This document shows positions 24,600-34,714 of a DNA stretch of 64,000 nt, piece after piece (position 1 is the stretch's first letter; every line of letters begins with the position of its first letter). Both the position numbers and the translations under genes were made by a program. Below the pieces are notes generated by a model. The model did not search any database. It was not told where the DNA came from and was given only the letters and a program-made list of their open reading frames with translations. Origin of the DNA: Phycisphaerales bacterium (GTDB taxonomy: Bacteria > Planctomycetota > Phycisphaerae > Phycisphaerales > UBA1924); contig JAJDDJ010000013.1 of assembly GCA_029260395.1 (NCBI GenBank), forward strand, positions 496,001 through 560,000, given 5' to 3'.

Positions 24600-27500
24600 A
24601 TGAGGCTCGCGAAGCTCACCGTCAACGGGTTCAAGTCGTTCGCAGACCCAACGGAGTTCGTCTTTGACGACTCGTTGACGGGCGTAGTCGGACCCAACGG
24701 GTGCGGCAAAAGCAACATCGTCGACGCCATCAAGTGGGTGCTAGGCGAGCGTTCGAGCAAGAGCCTTCGCGGCAAAGAGATGATCGATGTGATCTTCGCG
24801 GGCTCAGCGGGCCGGAAGCCCTCGGGCATGGCGAGCGTCTGCCTCGGGTTCGACAACCCGGTACTCAGTGAAGCCCAACTCGCGATGCTCAGGGGCATCA
24901 AGGCCGCAGGCCCGGCGCAGGCAACACAGCTTGAGGCCGATGACGAATCTGGCGATCAAACTGATTCCCGTCCAGACACCGCAGCAGACACCGGCACCGA
25001 CACCGAGGACGAGCACAGCCCGATCGACCGGGCCGCGGCCAAGGGCCGGGGCCTGCCGCTCGATGCCGACGTGGTCGAGGTCGAACGCCGGCTCTACCGC
25101 GACGGCAAGAGCGAGTACCTCGTCAACGGAAAACGCGCCCGGCTCAAGGACATCCGCGATCTGTTCCTCGACACGGGCATCGGCGCCGACGCGTACTCGA
25201 TCATCGAACAGGGCAAGGTCGATGCGATGCTGCTGGCCAGCCCGCAGGAACGGCGCTCGATCTTTGAAGAGGCGGCGGGCATCGCTCGGTACAAGCAGCG
25301 GCGGATCGAATCGCAGCGCAAGCTTGAGAAGGCCCAGCAGAACCTGGCTCTGACGCGCCAATCGCTTGAGAACACCGATCGACGACTGCGCATGGTCAAG
25401 GGCCAGGCCGCCAAGGCCCGCAGGTTCGTCGAACTCGATACCGAGTACCGAGCGCTTCGGGTGGGGGTGGCGTTCGAGCAGTACGACGACCTCCGCACAC
25501 GCATAGACGGGTTTACCAGCCAGCTCAACGAGATCGAGTCCATCCGCAGCCGGGCTCGGGCTGAGGTGGAGGACCTTTCCATCCAGCGCGAGCAGGCCGA
25601 GCTTGAACGCTCGGAGATCGAGTCCACATCCCGCCGGGCCGAGGAAGACCGCTTGCGGGCGGTGCACACGCAGGAGCGCGCCGACGAGCGACGCGCCTCT
25701 GCGATCAAGGCCATCGCCGAAGCCAAACGCCTCGCCGATCAGCACGAGCAGGCGTTGGAAGCCAACCGCGTCAAAGCCGACGCGGACTCGGCTACGCACC
25801 GGGATCTCGAAGAACAGGTCGCCAGCCTCGAAGCAAAGGTGCAAGAGGTCGAGCGCGTGCTCGACGAGACTTCAGTGGCCCAGTCCGCAGCGGCGCAAGC
25901 AGCAGCAAACCTGGCCTCGGCCGCTGCCCAGCGGCGCAGCGCAGTCGCCTCGACCGACCGCAAGCGTGCCGCGGCGGCGGCCTCGCTCGAAAGCGATGAG
26001 CGGCGCCTCGCTCAGCTCGACGCTCAACGGACAGGACTGTTCGACAAGCAGGAGAAGTTCTCCGCTGAACGCGCCACCGCCGAGGCAATCCAGACACAAA
26101 CGCTCGCGCAAGCAGAAGCACTCGGGGCCGAGGCCCGGTCCCTGCAAGCCGAACTGAATGAACAGGAAACGCTCGCATCATCAGCGGGCAGCGACCGCGC
26201 CTCACTCGTTGAGGAGATCGCCGCCGGCGAGCAGGAGCGGGCCCGCATCGAGAGCCGGCACCAGACGCTCGAAGAGCTGGTCGCGTCCCGCGTCGGGCTT
26301 GGCGATGCGACCCGCGCGGTGCTCGAAGCCAAGGACCGCGGCGAGGCGTTCAGAACCGTCATCGCGCCGCTCGCCGATCTCGTATCGACCGACGCGAACA
26401 ACGCTCGGACCATCGAGTCGGCACTCGGTGACCTGCTCGGTGGGCTCGTCATCGAGTCCATAGATTCGCTGCCGCCAGCCGATGAGCGAGCCGAACTTCC
26501 AGGACGTGCCACGTTCATCCCGCTCGCCCGGCTTGGCGCCTCGCAATCGAACCGAATGGTCTTTGATCCGTCGTCATCGCTCGGACAGCGGGTCGTCGCG
26601 GCTCGTACGCTCGTGCGCCCCAACGTGCCCGAGCACGACCCGATGCACGAACGCATCGCCACGCTGCTCGATCGCCTGCTTGGCGAGACGTTCATCGTGC
26701 CCGATCTCGAGTCGTCCGTGCTGCTCGCAGCCGGTCCGCTCGCGGGCCGAAGGCTTGTGAGCCACGATGGCTCGGTGCTTGAAGCCGACGGCCGAATCAT
26801 CGCAGGCCGCGCGAGCAGCCAGCAGGCGGGCGGCGTGCTCGAGCAACGCACGCAGCTCGAATCGCTCGCAGGCGAGCTTGCCAAGGTCCGCGTCGCGCTT
26901 GCCGCACTCCGCGAGCGACTCGCCTCGCTCGATCAGCGAGCAGCAACGATCGAGCAGCAGGCTGGAGAAACCAGAGCCGCACTGAGCAACAAGCAGCGAG
27001 AGCTGGCTTCGGCGACCAGTCGAAACGATCGGCTCGAATCCGAGCTCGCCCATCTCGATCGTTCGCTGGCCGACTGCCATCAGCAACTCGAACAGCACGA
27101 CGAGCGTGCAGCCTCGCTGCGCAGCGAACAGGAAACACTGCAACAGCGAGTCGCGGAGTTGGAAGCCCGGCACGCCGACGAAGCGCAAGGGCTCGAGGCC
27201 ATCGAGGCCGAGCACGCCGATGCTACAACCAAGGTCACCCAAGCGAGCGAGCAGACCGCGTTGCAGCGAGTCGAAGTCGGCAGGCTGCACGAGATCCTGC
27301 GTGCTTCGCGGCGGGAACTGTCGAGGGCGGTCTCCGACCTCGACCACGCGGCCCGCGAACGGTCGGGTCTTGAGAACCGGCTCGAAGAGGCCAACGCCCG
27401 GATGGCCGAGGAGCAGGCCGCAATCACCGAGGCCGAGCTGGCCGCTGCCACCGCCGCCACGAGAGCCACCGAATACGCCGAGGTTGCAGCAAGAACCAGC

Positions 27501-28646
27501 AGCAAATTGGAGAACGTGCGCGGCCGGGTCATCGAGATTCACGCGAGGCTCGACGCCTGCCGCCAGCGGGCTGAGACCATCGAACGCGATTGGAACGCGC
27601 TCGAACGCTCACGCCGCGAGCTTGAGATTCGCCGGGAAACGCTCGAAGACCGCGCCGCCGAAGACCTCTCGCTCGAACTCGAGCTCGAGTACGACGACTT
27701 CCGACTGACCGTTGGCCCGGGCGATGTCGAGCGGCTCGACCCAGAGGCCATCCAGCCCCGCATCGACGAGCTCCGCGCGGACATCGGCAAGCTCGGCAAC
27801 GTCAACCTCGACTCCATCGAAGAAGAAACTACGCTCGAAGAACGCAACGATGACCTCGCCCGCCAGGTCGACGATCTCGATACCGCGCGCGAGCAGCTCA
27901 TCGGTCTCATCGAGCGCCTCAACGCGCTGAGCACCGACCGTTTCGCCGAGTCGTTCGCAGGCATTCAGCAGCAGTTCGGCGGTCCCGACGGCATGTTCCG
28001 CAAGCTCTTCGGCGGCGGCAAGGCTGAGGTGCGCCTCATGCCGCTCGTCAAGACCATCGAAGGACCAGACGGACCCGAGAAGGTCGTCACCGACGAGATC
28101 GACGTGCTCGAGAGCGGCATCGAGGTCATCGCCAAGCCGCCGGGCAAAGAGCCCCGGCAGATCAGCCAACTCTCGGGCGGCGAGAAAACGCTCACCGCGG
28201 TCGCGTTGCTGCTCTCGATCTTCCGATCTAAGCCGAGTTGCTTCTGCGTGCTGGACGAAGTCGATGCCGCTCTCGACGAGGGCAACGTGGATCGTCTGTC
28301 GCGCACCATCGCGCAGTTTACCGATCTCTCGCACTTCATCGTCATCACCCACAACAAACGCACCATGCAGGCCATGGACCGGCTTTACGGCGTGACCATG
28401 CAGGAGCGCGGCGTATCGACGCGGGTCACGGTCAAGTTCGACCACGTCAACGAAGACGGCTCGATCAAACTGCCGGCCAACGGGGCCAAGCCAGCTAAGC
28501 CTGCCGAGCCGGTTGCGATCGAGCCAGACGACCAAGCAGACGACCATCCGGTGCAGCGCCGCGGCCCGGTCGCCGAGGCGCTGTCGAGACTGCGAGACGA
28601 GCAGGCGGTTGAGCGTAGCGAGCAACCCGTCGCGAGCGAGAACTAG
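24600..28646 (+). CDS. smc: Chromosome segregation ATPase SMC
   Basis: The core of bacterial condensin, working as a dimer with ScpA/ScpB. The N-terminal head has Walker A GPNGCGKS (31-38). The C-terminal head has the ABC signature LSGGEKT (about 1190) and Walker [17 protein letters not shown] (about 1212). Long coiled coils rich in E/A/R/Q flank a hinge at about 560-730 (GLGDATRAV... to [19 protein letters not shown]). At 1348 residues it is longer than the usual 1180-1200. About 60 extra residues, acidic and rich in T/D/E, interrupt the N-terminal head between about 92 and 155, and a charged tail of about 60 residues extends the C-terminus. GGAGG precedes the ATG by 4 nt. Neither scpA nor scpB is adjacent. 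Confidence 0.97.
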   Translation: MRLAKLTVNGFKSFADPTEFVFDDSLTGVVGPNGCGKSNIVDAIKWVLGERSSKSLRGKEMIDVIFAGSAGRKPSGMASVCLGFDNPVLSEAQLAMLRGIKAAGPAQATQLEADDESGDQTDSRPDTAADTGTDTEDEHSPIDRAAAKGRGLPLDADVVEVERRLYRDGKSEYLVNGKRARLKDIRDLFLDTGIGADAYSIIEQGKVDAMLLASPQERRSIFEEAAGIARYKQRRIESQRKLEKAQQNLALTRQSLENTDRRLRMVKGQAAKARRFVELDTEYRALRVGVAFEQYDDLRTRIDGFTSQLNEIESIRSRARAEVEDLSIQREQAELERSEIESTSRRAEEDRLRAVHTQERADERRASAIKAIAEAKRLADQHEQALEANRVKADADSATHRDLEEQVASLEAKVQEVERVLDETSVAQSAAAQAAANLASAAAQRRSAVASTDRKRAAAAASLESDERRLAQLDAQRTGLFDKQEKFSAERATAEAIQTQTLAQAEALGAEARSLQAELNEQETLASSAGSDRASLVEEIAAGEQERARIESRHQTLEELVASRVGLGDATRAVLEAKDRGEAFRTVIAPLADLVSTDANNARTIESALGDLLGGLVIESIDSLPPADERAELPGRATFIPLARLGASQSNRMVFDPSSSLGQRVVAARTLVRPNVPEHDPMHERIATLLDRLLGETFIVPDLESSVLLAAGPLAGRRLVSHDGSVLEADGRIIAGRASSQQAGGVLEQRTQLESLAGELAKVRVALAALRERLASLDQRAATIEQQAGETRAALSNKQRELASATSRNDRLESELAHLDRSLADCHQQLEQHDERAASLRSEQETLQQRVAELEARHADEAQGLEAIEAEHADATTKVTQASEQTALQRVEVGRLHEILRASRRELSRAVSDLDHAARERSGLENRLEEANARMAEEQAAITEAELAAATAATRATEYAEVAARTSSKLENVRGRVIEIHARLDACRQRAETIERDWNALERSRRELEIRRETLEDRAAEDLSLELELEYDDFRLTVGPGDVERLDPEAIQPRIDELRADIGKLGNVNLDSIEEETTLEERNDDLARQVDDLDTAREQLIGLIERLNALSTDRFAESFAGIQQQFGGPDGMFRKLFGGGKAEVRLMPLVKTIEGPDGPEKVVTDEIDVLESGIEVIAKPPGKEPRQISQLSGGEKTLTAVALLLSIFRSKPSCFCVLDEVDAALDEGNVDRLSRTIAQFTDLSHFIVITHNKRTMQAMDRLYGVTMQERGVSTRVTVKFDHVNEDGSIKLPANGAKPAKPAEPVAIEPDDQADDHPVQRRGPVAEALSRLRDEQAVERSEQPVASEN

Positions 28647-28670
28647 CCCGTCGCAAGCGAGTTTGAGTGG

Positions 28671-29618
28671 TCAATCGAGCCGAACCGCCCCCACCAGTTC
28701 GCTCAGGGCCGTAGCGCCTTGGGTGCGAACCCACTTGCTCAGGCCCGCGTTGACACGCCTTGCAGCTTTCGGGTCAGCGAACGACGCGGTGCCGATCTGC
28801 ACCGCTGATGCCCCGGCCAGAACGAACTCCGCAGCGTCCCGCCACGAACTTACCCCGCCCGCGCCGATGATCGGCGTGCCCAATTCCCGCGCCGCCCGCC
28901 GGTACACCTCGTGCACCAGCTTCACCGCGACCGGGTGGACCGCCGGCCCGCTGAGCCCGCCGGTGACGTTGGCGAGCCTCGGCCTTCGACTCTCGACATC
29001 GATCTCCATCGCGGGGAGTGTATTAGCGATGGTCAGTGCATCAGCACCGGCTTCGATGGCCGAGGCCGCGATATCCGCGATCGAGTTCGGGGTGCCGACG
29101 GTGATCGGGCTGAGTTTGACGATGAGCGTCTGCGCGTTGGCCGCCTCTCGAACCGCCGCGAGCAGTTCGCGAAGCGCCCCCGGGTCAGCGCCAAACTCCG
29201 TGCCGCCGTGCACGTTCGGGCACGAAACGTTCAACTCGATCGCCGGGATGACCCCCGCGTGTTCCGCTATCTTCGCCGCGACGCCGACGTAGTCCTCGAC
29301 CGACCACCCCGCGATCGACACCACAACCTTGGTAGGCATCGCTGCGATTTTGGGCACCTCTCGCTCGATGAACGCATCGACGCCGATGTTCGCGAGGCCG
29401 ATCGCGTTGAGCATGCCGACGCGCGATTCCAATATCCGCCAGGTCTCGTTGCCCATGCGCGGCTCAGCGGTGATCGACTTGGTCACCACCGCGCCCACAT
29501 CGCGAAAGTCCAGCACCTCGCCCATCTCGTCGAGCGTGCCCGCAGTGCCTGCCGCGAGCATCACCGGCGAACCCATCGTCAGGCCCGCGATCGTTGTTCG
29601 CAGTGAGTCCGTGGGCAT
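28671..29618 (-). CDS. pyrD: Dihydroorotate dehydrogenase, class 1
   Basis: FMN enzyme that oxidises dihydroorotate to orotate in pyrimidine synthesis. 315 residues forming a TIM barrel. The catalytic loop reads ELNVSCPNVHGG, with Cys as the base, which marks class 1 (cytosolic) rather than the membrane class 2. Other motifs are VMLAAGTAG, TKSITAEPRMGNETWRI, LIVKLSPI, GLSGPAVHPVAVKLVHEV and the FMN phosphate site IIGAGGVSSWRDAAEFVLAGASAVQIGTA. Class 1B enzymes work with a PyrK subunit, not seen here. AAGGA lies 5 nt before the ATG. It follows the CPBP protease gene by 27 bp, likely one operon, and converges on smc. Confidence 0.95.
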   Translation of the reverse strand: MPTDSLRTTIAGLTMGSPVMLAAGTAGTLDEMGEVLDFRDVGAVVTKSITAEPRMGNETWRILESRVGMLNAIGLANIGVDAFIEREVPKIAAMPTKVVVSIAGWSVEDYVGVAAKIAEHAGVIPAIELNVSCPNVHGGTEFGADPGALRELLAAVREAANAQTLIVKLSPITVGTPNSIADIAASAIEAGADALTIANTLPAMEIDVESRRPRLANVTGGLSGPAVHPVAVKLVHEVYRRAARELGTPIIGAGGVSSWRDAAEFVLAGASAVQIGTASFADPKAARRVNAGLSKWVRTQGATALSELVGAVRLD

Positions 29619-29645
29619 CGCGTCCTTCGGTAGTGTGCGACCTGC

Positions 29646-31091
29646 TCAGTCGATCGCCGCAAGCACCGCGAGCTCGGTCACCGTGATAAGCCCGTTGTGC
29701 AGCATATGAGCCGTGATCGGAGCAATCAGTGAGCCCCGCCATTCGCGGAGCAGCGCGTACACCACGCCGCCGCTGGCGACCATGAGCATGCCGTCGATCG
29801 AGTACGGGTGGATCGCGCCGAACGCGATCGACGTCACCGCCACCGTGCCCCACATCCCCAGCCTCGGCCTCAGCCACGCGAACAGGCAGCCGCGGAACAC
29901 CAGTTCCTCGAAGAACGGCGCCCAGAGCACCGCTGTCAGCGAGCCCAGCAAGAGCAATGGCCATGTCGGCGCGATCGGCGAATCAAACAGCGGCAGGTCG
30001 ATCGTCTCCGCCCCGCCCTCCGTGCTCCCGGCCGCCATCGCCACGATGCCAAACCCGATCGAGAGCAACATCGTCAGCCCGGTGCTCACGCAGAATCCCG
30101 CGAAGCCCCAGAATACCTCGCGCGCGAAGCCCGCCTCGCCAAGCGTCCAGCCGGTGTCCGCCCGAAACGCCATACCCGGCACCCCGCGCAGCCGCGGCCA
30201 GAGCACGCTGAGCCCCGCGACCCAGACTGCGACCTCTGATGCTGCGAAGAACACGACCGCAGCGTTGCCCTGCGATGATGAGGCCATCGCGCCAAGCCCC
30301 GAGAACACGATCGCCCCGATCAGGAACAGCACCGCCGCCTGCAGGTACGCGGGCTCGATATCCATCGACATCTCGATCGCGTCGCCGTCACGATCAAAGA
30401 ACTTGATGAGCGCCCAGATCCCTACCACCAGCGCGAGCAGCGACACCAGCCCGTGCGCGATCCCGACGCCTGCCAGCACGGCGATCAGCTTAAGCCCGCC
30501 GCCCGTGAGCGCTTCGGCGCTCGGCTGGTCGCTCGCTGAGCCCGCGTGCCGTGATAGCGCGAGATCCGTGAACCAGCCGTGCCGGGCGCGCATGACCTCG
30601 GCCCCGCCGATCCCGTCGGCGGCGCTCTCGCCAGCCGCTCGCTCGTACAGCTCGCGGAACCAACGCACATCGCCCCGCAACTCGGCCCGCACGCCTAGCC
30701 GCTCGTCGATCGCAGTCAGCCTTCGCAGGGTCTCCTCGGGACCATGGAGCTCCCCGGCGACCACCGCCACTCTGATCTCGTCGGCCGCAGTCAGCGCGAT
30801 GAAGTCCAGGCCCTCGAGCACCTCCGCCTCGTCCGCTTCCATCTCAAGCTCGCCGCCCATCGAGAAGATCCGCACGATCGCCTTGGACGTGATCGTCAGC
30901 TCGTCGAGCCCAGGCTCGGTGAGCCGTTCTTCCCACGCCCGCTGCTGGCCCGCACCGCTGATGGTCGAACCCGACAGCCACACGCCCCACTGCTGAATCA
31001 GGATCAGCGCCGCCAGCGCCACCACGCCCACCGCGATCCATGGCAGCGTCTCCGCCGCAGACCCCTCGCTCGGCATGTGTGCTTTGGCCAT
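29646..31091 (-). CDS. CPBP-family intramembrane glutamic protease (CAAX-type)
   Basis: Polytopic membrane protein of 481 residues. The C-terminal CPBP/Abi domain carries FFEELVFRGCLFAWLRP (the EExxxR motif), then FGAIHPY and a final AHMLHNGLI, supplying the Glu and His residues of the active site. The N-terminus has one membrane helix (VGVVALAALILIQQWGVW) followed by a soluble extracytoplasmic-like domain of about 150 residues, and five or more further membrane helices. In other bacteria such proteases process prenylated or signal peptides; the substrate here is unknown. I preferred ATG at 31091 over the start at 31136. The gene is 27 bp upstream of pyrD. Confidence 0.88.
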   Translation of the reverse strand: MAKAHMPSEGSAAETLPWIAVGVVALAALILIQQWGVWLSGSTISGAGQQRAWEERLTEPGLDELTITSKAIVRIFSMGGELEMEADEAEVLEGLDFIALTAADEIRVAVVAGELHGPEETLRRLTAIDERLGVRAELRGDVRWFRELYERAAGESAADGIGGAEVMRARHGWFTDLALSRHAGSASDQPSAEALTGGGLKLIAVLAGVGIAHGLVSLLALVVGIWALIKFFDRDGDAIEMSMDIEPAYLQAAVLFLIGAIVFSGLGAMASSSQGNAAVVFFAASEVAVWVAGLSVLWPRLRGVPGMAFRADTGWTLGEAGFAREVFWGFAGFCVSTGLTMLLSIGFGIVAMAAGSTEGGAETIDLPLFDSPIAPTWPLLLLGSLTAVLWAPFFEELVFRGCLFAWLRPRLGMWGTVAVTSIAFGAIHPYSIDGMLMVASGGVVYALLREWRGSLIAPITAHMLHNGLITVTELAVLAAID

Positions 31092-31176
31092 CGGCGACTT
31101 TCCCAGCGTTACCCACGCACGCCCGATGCGAGTCACGACGGACCCGCCCGGCCCGTACAGGCTACCCGCCCGCCCC

Positions 31177-31182
31177 TATGCT
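31177..31182 (+). promoter_or_regulatory. TATGCT -10-like hexamer, leaderless start
   Basis: TATGCT stands 5 nt before the ATG at 31188. No Shine-Dalgarno is present. Confidence 0.4.
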
Positions 31183-31187
31183 CGCGT

Positions 31188-31922
31188 ATGACCGAGCCAA
31201 CCACCGATCTCGACACCCGCATCGGCCGCTTCGAGCACCTGCTCAGCCAGGACCCCGACAACGATATGGCCCACTTCTCGCTCGCCGGGGCGTACAAGCA
31301 GGCCGGCCGCTTCGCCGAGGCCGCCGCCTCCTACGAAAAATGCTGCGAGCTGAACCCCGCCATGAGCAAGGCCTACCAGCTCGGCGGCGAGTGTCACCTC
31401 GCTGCGGGCGACGAGGCCAAGGCCATCGAGCTGCTCACCGCGGGCGTCAAGGTCGCCGGCGGCCGGGGTGATGCCCTGCCCCTCAAGGCCATGACCGAGC
31501 TGCTCACCAAGCTTGGGGCCCCCATCCCCGAGACCGCCCCGCCCAAGCCCGCCTCCAAGGGCGACTTTGTCTGCAAAAAGACCGGCAAGCCCGGCACCAA
31601 GCTCGGCCGACCGCCTTTCCGCGACGGCGTCGGCACCTGGATGGTCGAGAACATCACCAAAGAAACGCTCGACGACTGGATCGGGCTCGGCACCAAGATC
31701 ATCAACGAGCTCCGGCTCGATCTCTCACGCGATGAGGACGAGGCCGTCTACGACTACGCCATGCTCCGCTACCTCGGCATCACACAGCAGCGGGCCGCCG
31801 AACTCCGCGGCCGCGAGCCCGCCCCCATCAAGCCCGACACCAAGCACATCGTCGACGACATGCTCGGCCGCGGCGGGCACCTCGAAGACCTCAAGGGCGA
31901 GATGCACACCAAGCTGGGGTGA
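31188..31922 (+). CDS. TPR protein fused to a YggX-like Fe(2+)-trafficking domain
   Basis: 244 residues. Residues about 10-90 contain two or three tetratricopeptide repeats (MAHFSLAGAYKQAGRFAEAAASYEKCCELNP; KAYQLGGECHLAAGDEAKAIELL). Residues about 123-195 match YggX: VCKKTGKPGTKLGRPPF, GVGTWMVENITKETLDDWIG, LGTKIINELRLDLSRDED. Family hallmarks present are the early Cys, the aromatic/Gly segment, W..W-type positions and the INE..L helix. YggX is a small cytoplasmic protein linked to iron-sulfur protection from oxidation. The fusion could tether it to clients. It ends 9 bp from the convergent metalloprotease gene. ATG follows TATGCT by 5 nt. Confidence 0.82.
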   Translation: MTEPTTDLDTRIGRFEHLLSQDPDNDMAHFSLAGAYKQAGRFAEAAASYEKCCELNPAMSKAYQLGGECHLAAGDEAKAIELLTAGVKVAGGRGDALPLKAMTELLTKLGAPIPETAPPKPASKGDFVCKKTGKPGTKLGRPPFRDGVGTWMVENITKETLDDWIGLGTKIINELRLDLSRDEDEAVYDYAMLRYLGITQQRAAELRGREPAPIKPDTKHIVDDMLGRGGHLEDLKGEMHTKLG

Positions 31923-31931
31923 TCGCGACGC

Positions 31932-32156
31932 CTACGGGCAGGGCCCGATGAGCCCGAGCAGCGCGAGGAAGTCGCCGAAGCTCACCATGCCGTCGCCGCC
32001 GTTGAGCGTGCCGAAGTCGTCCGCGATGTCACCATCGCAGCCGGGCGTGCCGCCGGGGCAAGGACCGATCAAGCCGAGCAGCGCGAGGAAGTCCCCGAAG
32101 CTCACCATGCCGTCAGCGCCGAGCGTGCCGAAGTCGTCGGCGATGTCGCCAACGCA
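31932..32156 (-). repeat. Tandem dockerin-like module pair (copy 3)
   Basis: Same pair as at 10732-10956, 12405-12626 and 59379-59615, here on the minus strand at the 3' end of the metalloprotease gene. Confidence 0.8.
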
Positions 32157-34412
32157 CAGCGACGGCGGCGGCGGAATCTGCTCGTTGATCGCAAATTCCG
32201 TGACGTCGAACTCGTCGTCAATGGTGGTGTTGGTGCGGCCATTGCCGAAGTTGGGGTGCCCGTTCAGCGCGTACTGCAGGTTCGCCCAGTCGTCGTGGCT
32301 GGTGAGGGTGGTGAGGCCGCCGGCGGGGTCGGTCGGCGCGCGCCGGTTGATATCCGCCATCACGAGCGGCTGACCGGCGGGGGTCGCCCCGTCGCCGTTC
32401 CAGTCGACTTTCTGTCCGGTCGCCAGAGGGGCCCAGCCCCAGGTGTTGGCGGCGGTGGTGAAGGGCACTTGCACAGCGGCGTACTCGGGCCGCGTCGCGC
32501 CGAGGCTGGTCGATTCATCGAGCGCCGTCTCGACCAGCGGCGGGAGCGCCTCGCGGGAGTAGTCGAGACGCCAGAGATGTGCATACATCGACTGCGGCGT
32601 CTGCCAGCGGTAGTTCATAACCGAGTAGTAGTTGGGCTTGTAGTGCGTGTTGTCCCCACCGCCGTGGCCAAGCCCGAGGGTGTGGCCGAGTTCGTGCATG
32701 AAGGTGCCGGCCTTCTGGTCGGGCGTGCCGCCGGGCGGCGCCCATGCGCCGAGCGTGACCATGAAGTCGTTGCCGGGGAACTCGGCCAGGCCCGAACTTC
32801 CCGATCCGTCGTAGGTATCGGCGAAGATGCAAAAGCGGAACGCTGCTTCGCGCGCGGCCTTGATGTTGGGCCAGTTGGCGTCGGCGCGCTCCGTGGCGGT
32901 GCCCAAGCGTGCGGCCTTGACCGTATCGAAATCGGCGAAGTTGTTTGGGAACGGCGCTCGAGGGATGCTGGTTTCGTCGATCACGAGATGCAGCGCGATG
33001 CCGCCCGTGCCGCCGCCGGGCGGCGCAGGCACGGGTGCCTGATTGAAGGCGTCGATGACCGGCTGCAGATCCGCCATGGTCGGCGCGCGCCCGGTCATCG
33101 CGTCGATCTCGATGAAGATGTCCTTGCGATCGACGCGTGCGCCCATCGCGGGAAGATCCAGATCGATCACGCCGTCGCCGTTGCTGTCGATGCCGTTGGT
33201 CTCCCACGAATCGAGCAGTCCGTCGCCGTCGGTATCCAGATTGAAGAGGTACGCCGACCCGGAAGAGCTGCCGTTGTCGTCGTCCGCGTACGCCCCAACG
33301 AAGGCCGTGGTGCCGCTGATCGCGACGGAGCAGCCGAACTGGTCTCCCGCTGCCCCATCGCCGGGCAGGAGCTTGGCGATCTGCTCGCCGGTCGTCGTGT
33401 CGAAGAGGTACGCAGACCCGGAGCTAGAGCCGTTGTCGTCGTCCAAGAAGGCTCCGACTACGGCCCTCGTTCCGCTGATCGCGACGGATATACCAACAGA
33501 ATCTGCCGGTGCCCCGTCGGTGGCAATGAGCTTGGCGATCTGCTGCCCGGTTACGGTATCGAAGAGGTACGCCGAACCGGAATCGATGCCGTTGTCGTCG
33601 TCACTCTGAGCCCCGACCACGGCCGTGGTGCCGCTGATCGCCACGGAAATTCCGAAACGATTATCTGCTGCTCCATCCCCGGGCACGAGCTTGGCGATCT
33701 GCAGGCCGGTGGTTGTGTCGAAGAGGTACGCCGAACCGGAGTTGCTGCCGTTGTCGTCGTCTTGGTAAGCGCCGACTACCGCCGTCGTGCTGCTGATCGC
33801 GACGGAGTAGCCGAACCGATCTTCCACTGCCCCGTCGCTGGGCAGGAGTTTGAAGAGCTGCTGTCCGGTGGTCGCGTCGAAGACGTACGCAGAGCCAGAG
33901 CCGGAGCCGTTGTCATCGTCCAAGAAGGCTCCGACCACGGCCGTGGCGCCGCTGATCGCAACGGAGATGCCGAAGTTATCGGCAACTGTTCCGTCGCCGG
34001 GCAGGAGCTTCGCGAGCTGCTGGCCGGTGGTCGTGTCAAAGACGTACGCAGACCCGGAGCCGGATCCGTTGTCGTCGTCCGCGAAGGCTCCGACCAAGGC
34101 CGTGGTGCCGCTGATTGCAACGGAGCGGCCAAAGTAATCTCCCACTGCCCCGTCGCCGGACAGGAGCTTGGCGATCTGCTGGCCGGTGGCCGTGTCGAAG
34201 AGATATGCGGCCCCGGAGTTGGAGCCGTTGTCGTCTTCAAACAAAGCCCCGACCACGGCCATGGTGCCGCTGACGGCAACGGAGAAACCGAACTCATCGC
34301 CCCCTGCCCCGTCGCTGGGCAAGAGCTTGGCATCCTCGTTGATCACCTGGCCCGCGGCGGGCAAGGCGGCGATGGCGAGACAGACGGCGATTATGGTACT
34401 GGTCAGTCTCAT
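31932..34412 (-). CDS. Secreted metalloprotease with seven FG-GAP propeller repeats and two dockerin-like modules
   Basis: 826 residues with a signal peptide (TIIAVCLAIAALPAAGQ). Residues about 28-390 are seven 53-residue FG-GAP repeats, each like KLLPGDGAAGDQFGxSVAIS then GTTAVVGAxxDDDNGSxSG and AYLFDTTTGQQI; seven repeats fit one complete propeller. An EF-hand-like DTDGDGLLDSWE and DSNGDGVIDLDL follow. The protease domain has HELGHTLGLGH at 573-583 and a Met-turn SVMNY about a dozen residues on, as in metzincins. Two dockerin-like modules start at 753. The propeller probably sits outside the cell and binds Ca. It is convergent with the TPR-YggX gene. Confidence 0.88.
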   Translation of the reverse strand: MRLTSTIIAVCLAIAALPAAGQVINEDAKLLPSDGAGGDEFGFSVAVSGTMAVVGALFEDDNGSNSGAAYLFDTATGQQIAKLLSGDGAVGDYFGRSVAISGTTALVGAFADDDNGSGSGSAYVFDTTTGQQLAKLLPGDGTVADNFGISVAISGATAVVGAFLDDDNGSGSGSAYVFDATTGQQLFKLLPSDGAVEDRFGYSVAISSTTAVVGAYQDDDNGSNSGSAYLFDTTTGLQIAKLVPGDGAADNRFGISVAISGTTAVVGAQSDDDNGIDSGSAYLFDTVTGQQIAKLIATDGAPADSVGISVAISGTRAVVGAFLDDDNGSSSGSAYLFDTTTGEQIAKLLPGDGAAGDQFGCSVAISGTTAFVGAYADDDNGSSSGSAYLFNLDTDGDGLLDSWETNGIDSNGDGVIDLDLPAMGARVDRKDIFIEIDAMTGRAPTMADLQPVIDAFNQAPVPAPPGGGTGGIALHLVIDETSIPRAPFPNNFADFDTVKAARLGTATERADANWPNIKAAREAAFRFCIFADTYDGSGSSGLAEFPGNDFMVTLGAWAPPGGTPDQKAGTFMHELGHTLGLGHGGGDNTHYKPNYYSVMNYRWQTPQSMYAHLWRLDYSREALPPLVETALDESTSLGATRPEYAAVQVPFTTAANTWGWAPLATGQKVDWNGDGATPAGQPLVMADINRRAPTDPAGGLTTLTSHDDWANLQYALNGHPNFGNGRTNTTIDDEFDVTEFAINEQIPPPPSLCVGDIADDFGTLGADGMVSFGDFLALLGLIGPCPGGTPGCDGDIADDFGTLNGGDGMVSFGDFLALLGLIGPCP
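33240..34331 (-). repeat. Seven tandem 159-bp coding repeats (FG-GAP)
   Basis: Seven in-frame copies of a 53-codon unit, the last shorter. Both protein and DNA are strongly conserved between copies, for example the DDDNGS segment and the CTTGGCGATCTGCT stretch on the plus strand. This suggests recent amplification or gene conversion. Confidence 0.85.
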
Positions 34413-34714
34413 CTCTGGCTCCTTCCGTCGTGGAACGCCCAGCCTACCCGAAGCGGCGGACGGGGTTCAAGGGCAATCTCGGTCCCTTCGCCCTTCCCAT
34501 ATCCGCCATTCCTCCCTCTCCAAGTACCCCTCATCTCTTCACCCTCTGTGCCTCTGTGGTGAACATCTTCTCTCTCTCCGCTCCATCGCCTGTTGCCCAC
34601 TCCCCATTGCCCTCTTCCCCCCACCAACCTCCCGCGCGCGCAACATTCGGCACCTCTGCGAAGCCTCCTTGATCCCGTCCCCGCAACATGCCACGATTGG
34701 TGCAAGGGGGGGAC
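34413..34714. other. Divergent intergenic region, pyrimidine-rich
   Basis: About 300 bp without a gene, unusually rich in C and T on the plus strand (34480-34640). It contains the repeat-like element at 34543-34563. Confidence 0.45.
34543..34563 (+). repeat. Non-coding CTCTGTGCCTCTGTGGTG-type element (copy 1)
   Basis: The plus strand carries CTCTGTGCCTCTGTGGTGAA. A related copy with an insertion lies at 57695-57724. From memory, motifs of the form TTCACCACAGAGGCACAGAG recur between genes of many environmental bacteria; their role is unknown to me. Confidence 0.5.

Noticed and set aside
33240-34331. Regular repeats that could suggest a CRISPR array
   Set aside because: The units are 159 bp, contiguous, in frame and coding; no spacers and no cas genes.
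32256-34562. Long plus-strand ORF opposite the propeller metalloprotease
   Set aside because: Its repeats mirror the coding repeats of the real gene; the real strand has signal peptide, protease and dockerin motifs.
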